A stretch of 64,000 nucleotides of DNA, from NCBI RefSeq assembly GCF_002554705.1, contig NZ_PDEP01000002.1:62001-126000 (forward strand), given 5' to 3'. The stretch comes from Longimonas halophila. GTDB taxonomy: Bacteria > Bacteroidota > Rhodothermia > Rhodothermales > Salinibacteraceae. This document shows, piece after piece, positions 53,720-61,818 of the stretch. How positions within the stretch are numbered: the stretch's first letter is position 1; every line of letters begins with the position of its first letter. Both the position numbers and the translations under genes were made by a program. The notes under the pieces were generated by a model that saw only the letters and a program-made list of their open reading frames with translations, was not told the origin of the DNA and did not search any database.

Positions 53720-54610
53720 CTACGCCGACGTACTGGAGGCAGCATCGGATGGGCGAGGCGGAGCTGCTTTGCCATCGATGCGCACCGGCATGGGAGTGGT
53801 CTCGCTGCCGGTGTAGAGCGTGCGGTGCGGGAACGGAATCTCGATGTTGTGCTCATCGAACGCAGCTTTAACGGCGAGCGGAATCTGTGTGCGAATCTCC
53901 AAGAAGTTATCCGACAGCGCCCATACCGAAAACTGGAAGTTGATCGACGACTCCCCAAAGCCCTTAAACAGCACCATGGGCGCAGGCTCATCGAGGCTGA
54001 GCGGATGCTCGTCGGCTACGTTGTTCAGCACCTCACGCACGCGGTCAAGATCTTCCTTGTACGCGACACCAATTTGCAGATCGAAGCGGCGAATGGGAAA
54101 GCGCTGCAGATTGGTGATTTCGGCCTTAATCATGGTTTCGTTGGGGATGCGCACAAACAGGTTGTCGAATGTCCGCAGCTTCACCGACAGCAGGTCAATA
54201 GCAATGACTTCGCCCGTGGTGGTGCCCACGCGCACGACATCGCCCACGCCGAAGGGCTTTTCGCCGAGCAGAAAGAGTCCGCTGATAATGTTGGAGGCCG
54301 ACGTCTGCGATGCAAAGCCCAACGCCACCGTTAGGATGCCCGCTGCGCCCAGCAGAATGCTCAGATCCATCCCCAGGTCAGACAGGGCCGAGGCGATGAA
54401 CAGCCCCAGGATCCCGTAGAAGGCCACGCGGCGCGTAAGCATCGAGCGGTGCGCATCATCCTGCTGGCCAAGCAAGCGTACCAGCCCATGTCCGGCCAGG
54501 CGGGCCAGCACGAAGCCCACCGCGATCTTAACGATCGCCCAGAACACGCCTACGGCACGCGGATGCCCCAGCAGCGATTGAGCCGTCGATTGCAGCAATT
54601 CCAGATCCAT
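53720..54610 (-). CDS. small-conductance mechanosensitive channel, MscS family
   Basis: 296 aa inner-membrane channel that opens on osmotic downshift. Three TM segments, the last being the pore helix with small residues (LLGAAGILTVALGFASQTSASNIISGLFLL). A beta domain follows with VGDVVRVGTTTGEVIAIDLLSVKLRT and IPNETMIKAEITN, then a C-terminal domain (FDLQIGVAYKEDLDRVREVL). The start at 54610 (MDLELL) was chosen over an upstream ATG whose residues do not fit. The next gene upstream is DUF432-like. Osmotic safety valves suit a salt-loving organism. Confidence 0.94.
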   Translation of the reverse strand: MDLELLQSTAQSLLGHPRAVGVFWAIVKIAVGFVLARLAGHGLVRLLGQQDDAHRSMLTRRVAFYGILGLFIASALSDLGMDLSILLGAAGILTVALGFASQTSASNIISGLFLLGEKPFGVGDVVRVGTTTGEVIAIDLLSVKLRTFDNLFVRIPNETMIKAEITNLQRFPIRRFDLQIGVAYKEDLDRVREVLNNVADEHPLSLDEPAPMVLFKGFGESSINFQFSVWALSDNFLEIRTQIPLAVKAAFDEHNIEIPFPHRTLYTGSETTPMPVRIDGKAAPPRPSDAASSTSA

Positions 54611-54965
54611 GGCGCAAACTGGCGGGTAAAAAGGGAGTAGCTGGAAGGCGCGAGCGAGCATCAAGGAAATGCGTCAACGTTCTGGGCCTCGACTCACTTC
54701 GCTTATCCAACATAAGAAAAAGATGGAGAGCAGTTCGCAGACCAATGAAGAGAGCGTCTGTCTGACTACTCCCCTGGGTCATCCTGAACCGCGATCCCTG
54801 TCGAGGAAAAGGATCTCAGCGCCTCCCACACGCCCCCTACCCAGGCCAATCGGCGTCTCACTGCAGGCGCGGTAGCAACGCTTCCCAACGGCACATGCTT
54901 GAGATGCTTCACTGCGTTCAGCATGACTATAACGAATGGGCAGTCACGCCACTAAAAGAAGCAGC
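54611..54965. other. intergenic region with a dispersed inverted-repeat element
   Basis: About 355 bp without a gene; it contains the repeat at 54778-54927. No reading frame has protein-like features. Confidence 0.55.
54778..54927. repeat. inverted-repeat element GTCATCCTGAAC...GTTCAGCATGAC
   Basis: 150 bp with 12-nt terminal arms differing at one base. Inside the arms, AAGGATCTC and GAGATGCTT continue the symmetry. A half-copy is at 43464-43488, and a related element with GTCATCC ends is at 51014-51162. Confidence 0.6.
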
Positions 54966-55823
54966 TTACGAGCCGAAGAGCGCGCCCACAGCGCTGAAGG
55001 TGCTTACAAAGAGGTTGCGCCGCACGGGCTCGCGCGGCTCAGTAAGGCGCGTTGCTCCCTCGGCTTCCGGCGGTGCCCCAGAACGAATGTGCACGGCTGC
55101 CGCCGGGCCGGTGGCCCCGCGATTGGCCTCACGCTCCAGGGTCAGCGCCTGCGTCCACAGCACCGCCTCATCGGTTTCGTAAAGGGCCAGGTGGGTCGCC
55201 GGCATCTGCACGCGCTCCAGAAGCAGCGTGTCGTGTGCCTGATTGCGAATACGAATGGGCGTGATGGCGCGGTGCGGACGGCGTGGCACGTTACTCAAGT
55301 GCAGGCGTCCGGTCGTGCGGGCGGCGTAGCAGAGCTCACCCGCTCGGGTCGACGCCCCAAACCACGTGTCCGACAGGCGCACGGTGGGCATTTCGAGAAG
55401 CTGCTGTTCACGCTCATGCACCATGATGCGCATCCATAGCGGCGTGCTCACAAAGAGCGTAATCGCTTCGTCGGGCGGAATGGAGATGGGGTGCTCAGGG
55501 CGCACCACCAGCGCACGATCGGCCAGAGCAGGCTGTACACGCAGCGTGGCCTCGGTAGCATGCATGCTGTAGCGTGCCAGCGTGTACGCGTCGGGCGGAT
55601 CGTCCCACGAGAAGGCGGCCTCGTCAGCCGCCGTGGGCCCTTCGCAGGTGTTGGCATCGTGGAGCGGATCGCGCCCGGCCTCCCAGGCCACGCGCCACTC
55701 ATGCGCATCCCGAAGAATCCAGCTGTGCAGTGCCCCCAAACGCCAGTGGTACATCTGCTGCACGGGTACAGTGTAGGGGCCCCACCACGGGGTCACAGGC
55801 GCATCGGCAGGGACAGTTGGCAT
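54966..55823 (-). CDS. DUF432-like protein
   Basis: 285 aa soluble protein, function unknown. The central stretch ITLFVSTPLWMRIMV, then VRLSDTWFGASTRAGELCYA and LLLERVQMPATHLALYETDE with LWTQALTLERE, recalls the DUF432 family; that assignment is from memory and not certain. DUF432 genes in other organisms are known next to mscS-type genes, and this one is the nearest upstream neighbour of the MscS channel gene on the same strand. A joint osmotic-stress role is plausible but unproven. No signal peptide or TM is seen. Confidence 0.65.
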   Translation of the reverse strand: MPTVPADAPVTPWWGPYTVPVQQMYHWRLGALHSWILRDAHEWRVAWEAGRDPLHDANTCEGPTAADEAAFSWDDPPDAYTLARYSMHATEATLRVQPALADRALVVRPEHPISIPPDEAITLFVSTPLWMRIMVHEREQQLLEMPTVRLSDTWFGASTRAGELCYAARTTGRLHLSNVPRRPHRAITPIRIRNQAHDTLLLERVQMPATHLALYETDEAVLWTQALTLEREANRGATGPAAAVHIRSGAPPEAEGATRLTEPREPVRRNLFVSTFSAVGALFGS

Positions 55824-55921
55824 GGCGTGAGGTTGTCACATCAGAAAACACCGGACGGTTCATGATAGACGCTGACGCCATGAACAGCAACCGCTGTGGG
55901 CAGCTGGGATCTGCCTTTGCC

Positions 55922-56986
55922 CTAAAAGTGCACCTGCACCTGCGTGCGTAGCACTACAGGCTGCACCGTGCTGTCATCAATCGGCGCAACAGCATCGGTT
56001 TCTACTCGCAGGTAGGAGGTCGGCTGGTACGTGTAGCCGACGCCCAATTGCGTAGGCGCCTGCGGAGCGGGTCCGTTGTAGCGCACCCAGTCGGTTCGCG
56101 CTCGGAGCGTGTGGGCGGATGCGACCTGGTACGTGCCAGTGGCGTACGCGCCCGTCTCAATTGTGCCCGGTGCCGCCTCGGTGCGCGTCAGGGCCTCTAT
56201 CGTAAGACCTACCGCACGGTGCCAGATATGCACATTACCGCTGTAGCGCGTGCTTGGCCCATTCTGCGCTGCAGCGCCTGCCGGATCGTGGGCCACGCCT
56301 GCGCCCACGGCGGCACGCCCTGCATCCCACTCGGGCGTCCAGGCCAGCCGCCCTACGTAGAGCAACTGCTCCTCAGCGGTTGACTGGGCAGGCGGATCCA
56401 GACGCTCCGATTCTGCGCCCAGACGGGCCCCGTTAAACACACCGGCCTGTACGCGCCATGCACTGCGCGACTGATACGACACGGCGGCGCCGGGCGTACG
56501 GCTTACGCCAAGGGCGCGCACGCTCCGCGCCCGCAACACAAACGGTGTAGCCGACGACGACACAAGCTGTCCGTAGCTGAACGCCGGACGAAACTGTCCG
56601 CCCCGTAGCATCCAACGCGGGTGGAGCTGCAGGTCGACATGGGCGTCGGTAACGATGAGATCATCCACGAAGTCGCCCTCCAGTTCGTAGCTCACCCCAT
56701 CCACCGGGGCGCCCGACACGGCAAAGCGGGCCCGGTCTACGCCAAAGCCGTCGGTGTAGAGCGTGGGATGGCTCTCGGCATGCGCCGAGGCCTGCACCAA
56801 CACGCCGATGGTGGGAACGTGTGTGCTGTCTGGAGCCGACTGCGCCTCAACGGAAACGGGCATTCCCAACAAAAGAAGAAGTGACGACAGCACCGCTCCG
56901 CTCAAAATGAGAGCCCTGTAGGTGGCAACTTGCGATATGACAGATGAAACCGATTGGTCTCCAGAAAGAGCGTTCTGCATGCGCAT
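55922..56986 (-). CDS. outer-membrane porin, phosphate-selective porin O/P-like
   Basis: 354 aa. A signal peptide (ALILSGAVLSSLLLLLGMPV, cleaved after VEAQS) is followed by alternating beta strands typical of a barrel. The motifs GFGVDRARFAVSG, YELEGDFVDDLIVTDAHVDL, WMLRGGQFRPAFSYGQL and a last strand with VVLRTQVQVHF resemble OprO/OprP-like porins of Bacteroidetes. Selectivity cannot be told. The N-terminal part before the signal core is long (about 25 residues), so the true start may lie a little further in. Confidence 0.8.
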   Translation of the reverse strand: MRMQNALSGDQSVSSVISQVATYRALILSGAVLSSLLLLLGMPVSVEAQSAPDSTHVPTIGVLVQASAHAESHPTLYTDGFGVDRARFAVSGAPVDGVSYELEGDFVDDLIVTDAHVDLQLHPRWMLRGGQFRPAFSYGQLVSSSATPFVLRARSVRALGVSRTPGAAVSYQSRSAWRVQAGVFNGARLGAESERLDPPAQSTAEEQLLYVGRLAWTPEWDAGRAAVGAGVAHDPAGAAAQNGPSTRYSGNVHIWHRAVGLTIEALTRTEAAPGTIETGAYATGTYQVASAHTLRARTDWVRYNGPAPQAPTQLGVGYTYQPTSYLRVETDAVAPIDDSTVQPVVLRTQVQVHF

Positions 56987-57027
56987 GGCGATTTGCGTGA
57001 GGAAGAGACGGCGAGCCCAAGAGCAGT

Positions 57028-57390
57028 TTACTCATTTACGACAGAGAGCTCCTCCACATCAATCTCTGGACTCCGCATGAAGTCCTTCTCGACTTCGCCA
57101 TAGATGGCAACCGTCATATCGGGCGTGATGCGCTGGTTGCGGAACAGATCGTCGTCGATCTCAACGCGTATTTCGCCGGTGCCATCAGTGAAAATGTATT
57201 TTTCGTCGCCGACCTGCTCGATGATGGTTCCTTCCAACTGTACGGTTTGGTCGTCGTTGGCCTGATCGGCAACCACCTCAACCGTAGTCAATTGACTCTG
57301 GGCGCCGGGCCCTTCGAACTGGGCCTGTGCAGGCTGTGTGCTTACGCTAACAAGCGCCAGCATCATGAAAACAAACAAGGAGATCCGCAT
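57028..57390 (-). CDS. YgiW/YdeI-family periplasmic OB-fold protein
   Basis: 120 aa with signal peptide (SLFVFMMLALVSVSTQPAQAQ) and one OB-fold domain of the bacterial BOF type: VQLEGTIIEQVGDEKYIFTD, GTGEIRVEIDDDLFRNQ, MTVAIYGEVEKDF, EIDVEELSVV. These small periplasmic proteins are linked to stress tolerance in other bacteria. The two-component system upstream on the same strand (gap about 150 nt) may control it, as ygiW is controlled by QseBC-type systems in enterics; here that is inference. Confidence 0.9.
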   Translation of the reverse strand: MRISLFVFMMLALVSVSTQPAQAQFEGPGAQSQLTTVEVVADQANDDQTVQLEGTIIEQVGDEKYIFTDGTGEIRVEIDDDLFRNQRITPDMTVAIYGEVEKDFMRSPEIDVEELSVVNE

Positions 57391-57541
57391 ATCTCGTGTG
57401 GGCCTTGGTTAGGGGAGTGTGCGTTTATTTCGTTCCCCTATACGACCGGTTCCTTGCAGACAGCTTACCGCCCGCTTACAGTTTTGTAAGGTTGGGTGGT
57501 ATGCCAGGAGATGCGACGGCGGGGCCGCTTTCGCGACTGTG

Positions 57542-58969
57542 TTACGGCAGCCAGACGTGCATGGCAGTTCCTTCGTTTGTCTCGCTCTCTACCTCGATGC
57601 GTCCCTCGTGCGCCTGTACAATAGCCTGCACCAGGCTTAGCCCCAACCCCAACCCGCGCTCGGTGCGGCTCTGGTCGCCACGGTACAGCCGATCCCAGAT
57701 ACGCGGCTGTTCATGTGCCGGAATGCCCATCCCGGTGTCGCGTACCGTGAGGCGTGCGGCGTAGGTATCATTGGCGGGCAGAGCAGCTGCCTGCACAGTA
57801 ACGCGTCCGCCCGGGGGCGTGTATTTCACCGCATTGTCGAGCAGATTGGCCAGCGCCTGCCGCATGCGCCCCGCATCCACCTGAACGAAGAGCGGTTGGG
57901 GGATGTCTGTGGTAAGCGTGATGTCTTTCTCATCGGCCACGAACTGGTAGGCGTCCACAACGGTCGCGGCGAGGTCGCTCACAGCCATGCGCGATCGCTG
58001 CAGCGACACCGTGCCGGTTTCCATCTCCGCCACGTTCAGGATGGTTTCCAGCACTTCGAGCACCGTATCCGAGGCGTTCAGGGTGTTGGCCAGGGCATCG
58101 CGGAGTTCGTCTTCGGTCGTTGAATCGCTACGCACTGCGAGTTCGGCCTGTCCGCGCAGCCGCGTCATGGGCGTACGCAGGTCGTGGGCTACGTTGTCGA
58201 GCGTGGTGCGCATGCCCTCTACCAGACGCTCGATGCGGTCGAGCATTTGGTTGAACAGGTGAGCCAGTTGCGCAAACTCGCCCTGCACCTCGGGCACCGG
58301 GGCGCGCTTTCCGACATCTCCGGTTTCAATGATGGTCTCAAACGTATGCACCACGGTGCGCAACGGGCGCAGCGCGCGGTGGGCCAGCAGCATCCCGCCA
58401 ATTAGGGCGATGAGTAGCACAGGGAGCGCACTGGCCAGAAACACCCACTTCATTGAACGCAGAATCTCGTCGCTGAGCGGGGCATCCATTCCCACTTGCA
58501 AGATGCGGGCGGGGGAGATGCGTAGTGCAAAGGCCTCGATGGGGTCCTGGTCTTGCGCGGCCCCCAGCGGAATCCATGACGCGGTATCAGGCGAATCTGC
58601 AGCGGCCAGGCGATCTAAGTCGGGGGCCTGCCAGTTATCGGGGTTGTGCAAGAAGAATGTATCCCCTTGGTCGTTGGTAAGACGCACCACCAGTTCCTGA
58701 TACTGCTCATCGGCCGCATTTCTTTCCAGCATGCGGCGCATCGCCTGCGGACCGCCTGCTTCGTACGTGGCAGCCAGCTGGCGTGCCTGCGTCTCCATAA
58801 ACGCACGGTCGGGCTGCTGCAGGAAGTAGACGAGGAGCCCATACGCCAACGCTCCCAGCACAATGACACTCCCAATGAAGAGCACCGCATAGCCCGCCAC
58901 CAGGCGCCACCCGAGTGGATACTGCTTCCAAACCTGCAGGTCTGATATGCGAGAAGGGGCTTTATTCAT
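57542..58969 (-). CDS. sensor histidine kinase with HAMP domain
   Basis: 475 aa membrane sensor. TM1 (LVAGYAVLFIGSVIVLGALAY), a periplasmic domain of about 130 residues, TM2 (WVFLASALPVLLIALIGGML), HAMP, then the kinase: H-box NVAHDLRTPMTRLRGQAE, N-box ALANLLDNAVKYTPPGG, G1 VRDTGMGIPAHEQ and G2 GLGLGLSLVQAIVQAHEG. The chosen ATG (58969, MNKAPS) overlaps the regulator gene by 8 nt; another ATG at 58984 is possible. Class QseC/CusS-like. It phosphorylates the response regulator encoded just before it. Confidence 0.94.
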   Translation of the reverse strand: MNKAPSRISDLQVWKQYPLGWRLVAGYAVLFIGSVIVLGALAYGLLVYFLQQPDRAFMETQARQLAATYEAGGPQAMRRMLERNAADEQYQELVVRLTNDQGDTFFLHNPDNWQAPDLDRLAAADSPDTASWIPLGAAQDQDPIEAFALRISPARILQVGMDAPLSDEILRSMKWVFLASALPVLLIALIGGMLLAHRALRPLRTVVHTFETIIETGDVGKRAPVPEVQGEFAQLAHLFNQMLDRIERLVEGMRTTLDNVAHDLRTPMTRLRGQAELAVRSDSTTEDELRDALANTLNASDTVLEVLETILNVAEMETGTVSLQRSRMAVSDLAATVVDAYQFVADEKDITLTTDIPQPLFVQVDAGRMRQALANLLDNAVKYTPPGGRVTVQAAALPANDTYAARLTVRDTGMGIPAHEQPRIWDRLYRGDQSRTERGLGLGLSLVQAIVQAHEGRIEVESETNEGTAMHVWLP

Positions 58970-59639
58970 CGACTTGGAGGACATACCCAGCACCGCGTAC
59001 GGTATGAATGAGCTTCTGATCGAAGGGCTTGTCGATACTACTGCGCAGCCGGTGCACCAGCACCTCAACCACGTTGGTCTGCGGCGTGAAGTTAAAGTCC
59101 CACACATGCTCTAAGATCATCGTTTTCGAGATGATCTGCCCTTCATTGCGCATGAGCAGTTCCAGCAATGCAAACTCGCGTGGCTGCAGCGCTACGGACG
59201 CCCCGGCACGCGTTACCGTCCGGTCCAGTAGATTCATAGCAAGTGGCCCCGCCACAAGCTCGGTCGATTCGGCATGCCCAGAGGCCCGCCGAATGAGTGC
59301 GCGAACGCGGGCCAACAGCTCGGTGAACGCAAATGGCTTGGTGAGGTAGTCGTCGCCTCCAGCCCGCAGCCCTTCCACACGCTCATCGGTGGAGCGTTTG
59401 GCGCTTAAGATAAGCACTGGTGTGTCTACCCCGCGCTTGCGCAGGTGCTGAATGATGTCGAGCCCATCGCGACGCGGCAGCATCAGGTCGATGATGGCAG
59501 CAGCATACGATTCGTTCAGCGCGTAGCGATAGCCTTCCTCGCCATCGGCGGTGTGGTCTACGGCATAGCCCGCTTCCTGCAAGCCCTGCGTAATAAAGTC
59601 TGCGATCTGATCATCGTCTTCAACGAGAAGAAGGCGCAT
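58962..59639 (-). CDS. OmpR/PhoB-family response regulator
   Basis: 225 aa. Receiver domain with acidic pocket VEDDDQ, phosphorylation site D51 in IIDLMLPRRDG, switch Thr/Ser in LILSAKR and Lys in YLTKPFAF. The winged-helix output domain has LQPREFALLELLMRNEGQII and VLVHRLRSSIDKPF, and ends VRGAGYVLQVDE. Gene overlaps the kinase start, so the pair is co-translated. Target genes may include the downstream ygiW-like and porin genes (inference). Confidence 0.96.
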   Translation of the reverse strand: MRLLLVEDDDQIADFITQGLQEAGYAVDHTADGEEGYRYALNESYAAAIIDLMLPRRDGLDIIQHLRKRGVDTPVLILSAKRSTDERVEGLRAGGDDYLTKPFAFTELLARVRALIRRASGHAESTELVAGPLAMNLLDRTVTRAGASVALQPREFALLELLMRNEGQIISKTMILEHVWDFNFTPQTNVVEVLVHRLRSSIDKPFDQKLIHTVRGAGYVLQVDE

Positions 59640-59691
59640 CGGCAGAGAGATTCAGGTACAGCACAGTGTGCATCGGACCCCGCTTACGCAG

Positions 59692-60897
59692 CTACGCCGG
59701 ATGCTGTGCCGACCGGGCGTGCGCGGCGCTCAAGGGCGACCAGGTAGACTGATGGGGGAGGCGATAGCGATTCATCCAGCGAAGGTCGACAAGATGCTTC
59801 ATACGAAGCGCTGCCGGGCGCATCCACCAGACCGGGCCGGCGCGCCACAGGCCCTGTTCGGTGCCGGTGGATAGGATGAGCGGCGCGACCGGGTACGGCT
59901 TAAAGGCACGCAGTCCGGCGCTGTGATAGGCCCGTTCAGGCGGGTTTCCGTTGCGCAGGTGTTTCAGCATGTGGTCCACGTTTTCAGCAAGGACCGGCCC
60001 TTGCTTTACGGCATGCACACCGATGCGGGGGAGGTCGGCGTATCCGTCGACGGCGGCGCAGTCTCCAGCAGCAAACACGCGCGGAGCCGAGGGGATCTGC
60101 AGCGAGTCGATCACCTTCACGAAGCCCTGGTCGGTGCACGAAAACGGCGTACACTGCCAGAGCGGCGGCCCCACCGATCCGGTGGCCCACACGAGCTGCG
60201 TGCAGGGAAGTCGTGTACCGTTGTCGAGCACTACGCGATCGGGGGGACGATGCTGCACGCGCGCCCCCGTGTACAGGCGTCCCCCCTGCCTGGCAAACAG
60301 GTCGGCCACGCGTTGGCTGGACCCCTCTGGAAACAACGGAATCAGCCGATCGGCCGGTTCAACCACGGTGATTGTGCATGTGCGCGGCGCGGTGCGGCGG
60401 ATGCGGGCCTGAATGTTCAGTGCCAACTCGGTGCCCGCGGCCCCGCCTCCGGCAATGACCACGTGCTGCTGCGACGTGCGTTCGGGCAGCGTACGCAGCC
60501 ATGCCTCCAGCCGTGCAATCTGGTGCATGGGCTTGGTGCCCGTAATCTGCGCTGATCCCTCCGGCGGAGTGGGGTTCGATGCGCCCACATCAACAACCGC
60601 AACGTCGTACGGCAGCGTCGTGCCGTAGGCGGTCGTGGCGGTACGGGCGGTGGGATCCATGCGCACCACACGCCCTCGGTGCCACGTAATGCCGGTATGC
60701 TGGCACCAGCCTTTCAGGTCAATGCGCACCTCATCTTCTCCGTACACGCCCCCCAGGTGTTCAGGCACCATGCCCGAATAGTAGAGATGCGGATGATCGG
60801 AGACCATCGTGATGTCAATGCCGCGTTTGCGCCACGCTACAGCGCGCTCAAACAAGGCCACACTGGCGTGGCCGCCACCAATTAGAAGCAGATGCAC
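59692..60897 (-). CDS. FAD-dependent pyridine nucleotide-disulfide oxidoreductase (NDH-2/SelD-N-like)
   Basis: 401 aa two-Rossmann flavoprotein. FAD motif LLLIGGGHASVALFERA at the N-terminus, the NAD motif VVIAGGGAAGTELALNI in the middle, and RVFAAGDCAAVDG near the C-terminal FAD contact. The pattern HPHLYYSGMVPEHLGG and GTKPMHQIARLE recalls type II NADH dehydrogenases and the oxidoreductase part fused to SelD in some organisms. It lies between the two-component genes and a small DUF2892 membrane protein, all on the minus strand. Electron acceptor unknown; possibly quinone or sulfur species. Confidence 0.87.
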   Translation of the reverse strand: MHLLLIGGGHASVALFERAVAWRKRGIDITMVSDHPHLYYSGMVPEHLGGVYGEDEVRIDLKGWCQHTGITWHRGRVVRMDPTARTATTAYGTTLPYDVAVVDVGASNPTPPEGSAQITGTKPMHQIARLEAWLRTLPERTSQQHVVIAGGGAAGTELALNIQARIRRTAPRTCTITVVEPADRLIPLFPEGSSQRVADLFARQGGRLYTGARVQHRPPDRVVLDNGTRLPCTQLVWATGSVGPPLWQCTPFSCTDQGFVKVIDSLQIPSAPRVFAAGDCAAVDGYADLPRIGVHAVKQGPVLAENVDHMLKHLRNGNPPERAYHSAGLRAFKPYPVAPLILSTGTEQGLWRAGPVWWMRPAALRMKHLVDLRWMNRYRLPHQSTWSPLSAAHARSAQHPA

Positions 60898-60933
60898 AGA
60901 GGCGTACCCGTTTTGTATGTGGGATGCGAAGGC

Positions 60934-61146
60934 TTACGCGGTGGAGTCTACCGGACACGTGGATACGCCTATGAGGCGATACAGCGGGCAGAAGCTCACC
61001 GCTCCCGTAAGCAACAGCACGCCGCTTACTACGCCCAGCCCCAGCGCCCACGTGCCGCTGATCACGCCGCCTGCGTACAGGCCAGCTACCACCAGCGCAC
61101 TTCCAATGCGAAGCATTCGGTCGATCGTTCCTACGTTGGTATCCAT
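60934..61146 (-). CDS. DUF2892 small membrane protein
   Basis: 70 aa with two TM segments (IGSALVVAGLYAGGVI, WALGLGVVSGVLLLTGAVSF) and the family ending SFCPLYRLIGVSTC. These proteins (YgaP C-terminal domain type) accompany rhodanese and sulfur-handling genes. It directly precedes the FAD oxidoreductase gene (gap 36 nt) on the same strand, suggesting one operon and hinting at sulfur or redox metabolism for both. Confidence 0.9.
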   Translation of the reverse strand: MDTNVGTIDRMLRIGSALVVAGLYAGGVISGTWALGLGVVSGVLLLTGAVSFCPLYRLIGVSTCPVDSTA

Positions 61147-61187
61147 TGTAGCTTATTCTATTTGTAGTTACAAGGTCAGCTTTGTGT

Positions 61188-61193
61188 TATAAT
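61188..61193 (+). promoter_or_regulatory. TATAAT-like -10 element before the DoxX gene
   Basis: A perfect TATAAT lies 81 nt before the chosen start of the DoxX-like gene. No good TTGACA at the usual distance; TTGTAG at 61162 is 20 nt away. Tentative. Confidence 0.35.
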
Positions 61194-61273
61194 ATGGGCC
61201 CACGGGAAAGTTACACGGCTCCATGCATTCGATGCGACACCGGACCTTCTTTTTCGACAGCGACACCCGTATC

Positions 61274-61636
61274 ATGCAAGCTTTTTCGCTTTACGCCATC
61301 GCAGCAATGTTCATAGCCGCAGGCGTAGCGCATTTCATAAAACCGAGCATCTTTACACGTATCGTACCGTCGTATCTACCCGCACCGCGCCTGTTGGTGT
61401 ATGCCAGCGGCGTCTTTGAGATTGCTGGAGGCGTGGGGGTGCTCATCCCAAGCACAAAAATCTATGCCGGGTGGGGACTCATTGCTATGCTCGTGGTGTT
61501 TCTACCCGTACACACGTACATGGCCCGCGACCCCGACAGCCGGTTCTCAGATCTACCTGGCTGGATGCTCTGGCTCCGCATTCCCGTTCAGTTTGTGATC
61601 ATGGCTTGGGTGTACTGGGCCGTGCTCATGGGGTAA
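61274..61636 (+). CDS. DoxX-like small membrane protein
   Basis: 120 aa with four TM segments. Typical DoxX/DUF4149-like pattern: MFIAAGVAHFIKPSIFTRIV, ASGVFEIAGGVGVLIP, AMLVVFLPVHTYMARDP, IPVQFVIMAWVYWAVL. The start at 61274 was chosen over one 51 nt upstream, because the first TM then begins within five residues. Transcribed away from the DUF2892 gene. Role uncertain; DoxX-like proteins are linked to redox and sulfur metabolism in various bacteria. Confidence 0.85.
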   Translation: MQAFSLYAIAAMFIAAGVAHFIKPSIFTRIVPSYLPAPRLLVYASGVFEIAGGVGVLIPSTKIYAGWGLIAMLVVFLPVHTYMARDPDSRFSDLPGWMLWLRIPVQFVIMAWVYWAVLMG

Positions 61637-61732
61637 GGTTACCTACAAGATCGCATCGAGGGATCACAAGGCTATGTATTGATGATTCCCACAGTAACAC
61701 AGCAGCTTCCAGACGCATCCCCAAACAACACT

Positions 61733-61764
61733 GCGCCGAACGCCCCAAAGGACGTCCGGCGCAG
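61733..61764 (-). terminator. hairpin behind the subtilase gene
   Basis: TGCGCCGAACG (61733-61743) pairs with CGTCCGGCGCA (61754-61764) with one mismatch; on the minus strand it is followed by GTGTTGTTTGG. About 55 nt after the stop. Confidence 0.65.
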
Positions 61765-61818
61765 CACAGGATTCGCATAAGCACACCGCACAGCGTGCAG
61801 CGTACTCGTTAGAGCCCG

